Source: Bacilli bacterium
GTDB taxonomy: Bacteria > Bacillota_I > Bacilli_A > RF39 > UBA660
Assembly (NCBI GenBank): GCA_028685445.1
Contig: JAQUDY010000042.1
Coordinates: forward strand, 1 to 8,673
Direction: 5' to 3'
Length of the DNA: 8,673 nucleotides
Part shown: positions 6,357-8,673 of the stretch, piece by piece
Layout: each line of letters starts with the position of its first letter
Position numbering within the stretch: the stretch's first letter is position 1
Made by a program: the position numbers and the translations under genes
The notes under the pieces: model-generated
What the model was told of the DNA's origin: nothing
Database searches by the model: none
Seen by the model: only the letters and a program-made list of their open reading frames with translations

Positions 6357-6357
6357 A
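6351..6357 (+). promoter_or_regulatory. Candidate Spo0A box
   Basis: TGTCGAA is an exact match to the 0A-box core. It overlaps the -35-like element of the sirA-like gene; sirA is a Spo0A target in Bacillus subtilis. A second exact match at 1427-1433 lies inside a coding region, so the motif alone is weak evidence and position is the argument. Confidence 0.45.
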
Positions 6358-6378
6358 AAAAATAGGATTTCTCCTATT
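6356..6378 (-). terminator. Intrinsic terminator of the obg unit
   Basis: On the transcript AATAGGA and TCCTATT pair (7 bp) around a GAAA tetraloop and run straight into a T tract (seven Ts, two of them in the stem). The obg stop codon TAG (6376-6374) is inside the left arm of the hairpin. It separates obg from the sirA-like gene. Confidence 0.85.
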
Positions 6379-7642
6379 CTTTAAAAATAAAAATATAATC
6401 TAATATTTTAACTTCATCACCAGGCATAGCTCCTAGTTCTTCAAGTTTAGTCTCAATTCCCATTCCTCTAATTTTTCGTGCAAAACGCTGAATGCTTTCT
6501 TCTTCTGTAAAGCGTGTCATTAATAATAATTCTTCAGGCTCTTTCCCACTAATAATCCATATATTGTCTTCTTTAGTGATTGTAAATTTTTCTGTTTCTT
6601 CGTATTTATAAACTTTATGGAAAGTGTCATCTTTTTTATATAAAGGAACTGTTTCTGTTTCTTTTACTAGTTTATTTAAATATTCTAATAATTCATTTAT
6701 TCCTTCATTTAAAAGTGCACTGATTGAAAAAATTTTTAATTCCGGATATTTTTCTTTAAATAATAGAAGGTTTTCTTCTGAGCCTTTTAAATCCATCTTA
6801 TTAGCTATTATTACAGATGGTCTTTTATTTATAGTTTTATCATATTTATCTAATTCTTTTAATATAAGAGCATAGTCTTCAATTGGATTTCTTATTTCAG
6901 AGCCAGAAATATCTATAACATGTGCGATTACTTTAGTGCGCATTACATGTCTTAAAAATTTTATTCCAAGGCCTGTTCCTTCACTAGCACCTTCTATAAG
7001 ACCAGGTAAATCAGCTATTACAAAACTATCATCATATACTTTAACTAAACCTAAATTTGGAGATAATGTTGTGAAATGATATGGTGCTATTTTAGGGTTT
7101 GCATTACTTATCATACTAAGTAGGGTACTTTTACCTACACTAGGAAAACCTACTAAACCAACATCTGCTAATACTTTAAGTTCACACTTAATATCGATTT
7201 CTTCACCCGGCTGACCTAACTCGCTCATTCTTGGAGCTTTATTTTCTTTAGTAGATAAAGATTTATTACCACGACCACCACGTCCACCAGTTGCTATAAC
7301 AAATGATTCATCTTCATTAATTAAGTCTACAATTAAAGCACCAGTTTTGGCATCAGTAACAGTAGTTCCCATTGGCACTTTTATAATTATGTCTTTAGCA
7401 TTAGCGCCATTCTTATTAGAACCTTTGCCATTAACACCTTTTTCTCCTTTAACAATTTTCATCATCTTTAAATCTATTAATGTTCTAAGAGATTTATCAG
7501 TTACAAATATTATATTAGATCCCCGGCCACCATTACCTCCATTTGGGCCTCCCATTTCAACAAACTTCTCACGACGAAAAGATGTGCATCCATCGCCACC
7601 TTTTCCTGCAATTAATTTAACTACTACTTCATCTACAAACAT
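6374..7642 (-). CDS. obg: Obg family GTPase (ObgE/CgtA)
   Basis: This 422-residue ribosome-associated GTPase acts in 50S subunit assembly and growth or stress control. The N-terminal glycine-rich Obg fold (1-158) contains KGGDGCTSFRREKF and GGPNGGNGGRG. The G domain shows G1 GFPSVGKS (165-172), switch I TTL (191-193) and G3 DLPGL (211-215). It continues with G4 NKMD (281-284) and G5 SAL (308-310). The C-terminal OCT domain (about 343-422) has ITKEDNIWIISGKEPE and ELGAMPGDEVKI. All motifs are intact and the length is typical of Bacilli. AAGGGG precedes the ATG. It follows the Smr gene by 27 bases, whereas many Firmicutes have rpmA before obg. The stop codon lies within the terminator hairpin. 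Confidence 0.98.
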   Translation of the reverse strand: MFVDEVVVKLIAGKGGDGCTSFRREKFVEMGGPNGGNGGRGSNIIFVTDKSLRTLIDLKMMKIVKGEKGVNGKGSNKNGANAKDIIIKVPMGTTVTDAKTGALIVDLINEDESFVIATGGRGGRGNKSLSTKENKAPRMSELGQPGEEIDIKCELKVLADVGLVGFPSVGKSTLLSMISNANPKIAPYHFTTLSPNLGLVKVYDDSFVIADLPGLIEGASEGTGLGIKFLRHVMRTKVIAHVIDISGSEIRNPIEDYALILKELDKYDKTINKRPSVIIANKMDLKGSEENLLLFKEKYPELKIFSISALLNEGINELLEYLNKLVKETETVPLYKKDDTFHKVYKYEETEKFTITKEDNIWIISGKEPEELLLMTRFTEEESIQRFARKIRGMGIETKLEELGAMPGDEVKILDYIFIFKE

Positions 7643-7669
7643 AAAAATCCCCTTATCACAAAAAGTATA

Positions 7670-7939
7670 TTAACATGTTTTACTATTTAATTCTAGTATC
7701 GTGATACCTAAATTAAATGGATCTCCATATAATCTTATAACTCTTTTGTCTTTACTAAAATTAAAATATACTGTTTTTTTTAAAATTCCTAATCCTTTTC
7801 CATGAATTACTATAATTTTATATTTACCCATTTTTATATTATCATTAATAAATTCATTAATAATAAAAACAGCCTCATCGCTTGTGTATCCGTGAACATC
7901 TATGCTTGGTAATATTTTTAAAAAAGGATCACTAATCAT
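7670..7939 (-). CDS. Stand-alone Smr-domain protein
   Basis: The 89-residue protein is little more than one Smr domain, as found at the C-terminus of MutS2. The LDxH-type motif appears as IDVHGYT (13-19), with the acidic Asp14 and His16 kept. The HGxGxG motif appears as IHGKGLGIL (45-53), followed by the closing GDPFNLGITILEL strand (72-84). Smr domains bind DNA or RNA and several cleave them; conservation of both motifs is compatible with nuclease activity but does not prove it. Start at ATG 7939 is two bases after the stop of the kinase-like gene with no strong Shine-Dalgarno, suggesting coupled translation. It could be a remnant of a longer MutS2, but its own start and intact fold argue for a real small gene. 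Confidence 0.85.
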   Translation of the reverse strand: MISDPFLKILPSIDVHGYTSDEAVFIINEFINDNIKMGKYKIIVIHGKGLGILKKTVYFNFSKDKRVIRLYGDPFNLGITILELNSKTC

Positions 7940-7941
7940 GA

Positions 7942-8673
7942 TTAAACTTGAATAGCTGGCACTTCTTCTTCTTTAATATTTGGTAAATTAGTAGAAGGAG
8001 ACTCTTCTTCATTTTCATGTTCTTCTGTTTCTATAACTTCTTTTAAACCGGCCATATTTAAAACTTCTGATAATTCAGGAACTGATTTTACACTACCAAT
8101 TGTAGTTAAAGCAAGCCCAGCTGTTATATTTGCAATTTTAACCGCTTTATCAATATCATAATTATTTATTAAACCATAACAAAGAGCACCAAAAAATGCA
8201 GGTGATGCATTACTGTCATCTTCAATTTTTTCCACTAAAGTAGCAGGTAGCAATTTAACTTGGTTATCACTTACATATAAAACACCTTTATCTCCCAAAG
8301 TTATAATATATCTGGCTTTATTTAAATCTTTAATTTTTTGCATAAAATTAACTACTAATTTATTTTTATTAAGTTCTAGATTCATTTTTGTTAATGCTTT
8401 AGCAAAAGTAGTATTAGCTACTACATAATTACATCTTTTACTTATGCTATGTAATTCTTCTGAAACTTTGGTTGCAAGTAAAATACTAGTTGCATTAGGA
8501 AAATTATTCAGTGCAGCTATACTTCCGCTAGGGTCTGTTCCATCCATAATAATATAGTCTGGAATAAATTCATATTTATATTTTGTTAAATTAATTTCTG
8601 GATTGCTTCTTTTTATTTGAGTTGCTGAGCCAGTTGATTTATTAATTATAATATAATTAGAAGTAGTTGGATT
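7942..8673 (-). CDS. PfkB/ribokinase-family kinase-like protein with degenerate active site (N-terminus cut by window edge)
   Basis: The visible 243 residues are in frame to the right edge; the start is outside the window, so the ATG at 8547 is internal. The PfkB fold is shown by DYIIMDG, the strand YVVAN followed by a helix, YIITLGDKGVLYV and the C-terminal AFFGALCYGL helix. The family's catalytic signature, DTTGAGDAFFGA, reads DDSNASPAFFGA here. Both glycines of the anion hole are replaced by Asn and Ser, and the catalytic Asp by Pro. Loss of phosphotransfer is therefore likely. A tail of about 33 residues rich in Glu (near 7945-8043) extends past the normal family end. The gene is upstream of the Smr and obg genes and probably in one transcript with them. 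The substrate cannot be told; a regulatory or structural role is inference. Confidence 0.85.
   Translation of the reverse strand, partial: NPTTSNYIIINKSTGSATQIKRSNPEINLTKYKYEFIPDYIIMDGTDPSGSIAALNNFPNATSILLATKVSEELHSISKRCNYVVANTTFAKALTKMNLELNKNKLVVNFMQKIKDLNKARYIITLGDKGVLYVSDNQVKLLPATLVEKIEDDSNASPAFFGALCYGLINNYDIDKAVKIANITAGLALTTIGSVKSVPELSEVLNMAGLKEVIETEEHENEEESPSTNLPNIKEEEVPAIQV

Noticed and set aside
1..8673. CRISPR array, tRNA, rRNA, insertion sequence or mycoplasma genetic code
   Set aside because: I see no regular repeat-spacer pattern, tRNA-like fold or transposase, and tryptophans are TGG with no internal TGA in the genes.

Overview
The window is AT-rich (I judge it under one-third G+C by eye) and every gene I can support lies on the minus strand. 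Gene content points to a low-GC Bacillota of the Bacilli side, perhaps an uncultured Erysipelotrichales/RF39-type lineage. The evidence is a YneF (UPF0154) protein beside a SirA-like protein as in Bacillus, a DUF177 gene directly before rpmF (L32), and Obg with a C-terminal OCT domain. Tryptophan is encoded by TGG and stops are TAA or TAG, so nothing indicates the mycoplasma code. The lineage assignment is inference.

Read in the direction of transcription (high to low coordinates) there are four blocks. Block A (8673-6374) holds the 3' part of a PfkB-family sugar-kinase-like gene, a small stand-alone Smr-domain gene and obg. They are tightly packed and end at a clear intrinsic terminator that overlaps the obg stop codon. 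The kinase-like protein has lost the GAGD catalytic motif.

Block B (6307-5004) holds a sirA-like gene, yneF, a DUF177/YceD gene and rpmF. The sirA-like gene starts after the obg terminator, and its upstream region contains an exact Spo0A-box core (TGTCGAA) placed over a -35-like element with an over-long spacer to a perfect -10. A second sigma-A-like promoter precedes yneF. If real, this joins a Spo0A/SirA/DnaA replication-control gene to a ribosomal-protein unit.

Block C (4905-3109) has its own promoter and holds an orphan 118-residue soluble protein, a single-pass membrane protein with two extracellular Ig-like repeats, and a type I signal peptidase. The three genes overlap or abut.

Block D (2914 to the left edge) is a very large secreted surface protein of at least 971 residues, cut by the window edge. 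It has a signal peptide, four InlB-type FxGW repeats with two calcium-loop-like inserts, then a run of Ig-like domains marked by D-x-T-x-P junctions. It has a strong promoter and Shine-Dalgarno. Blocks C and D together look like a cell-surface locus: an export protease, an Ig-fold membrane protein and an Ig-rich exported protein. The C-terminal anchor of the surface protein is outside the window.
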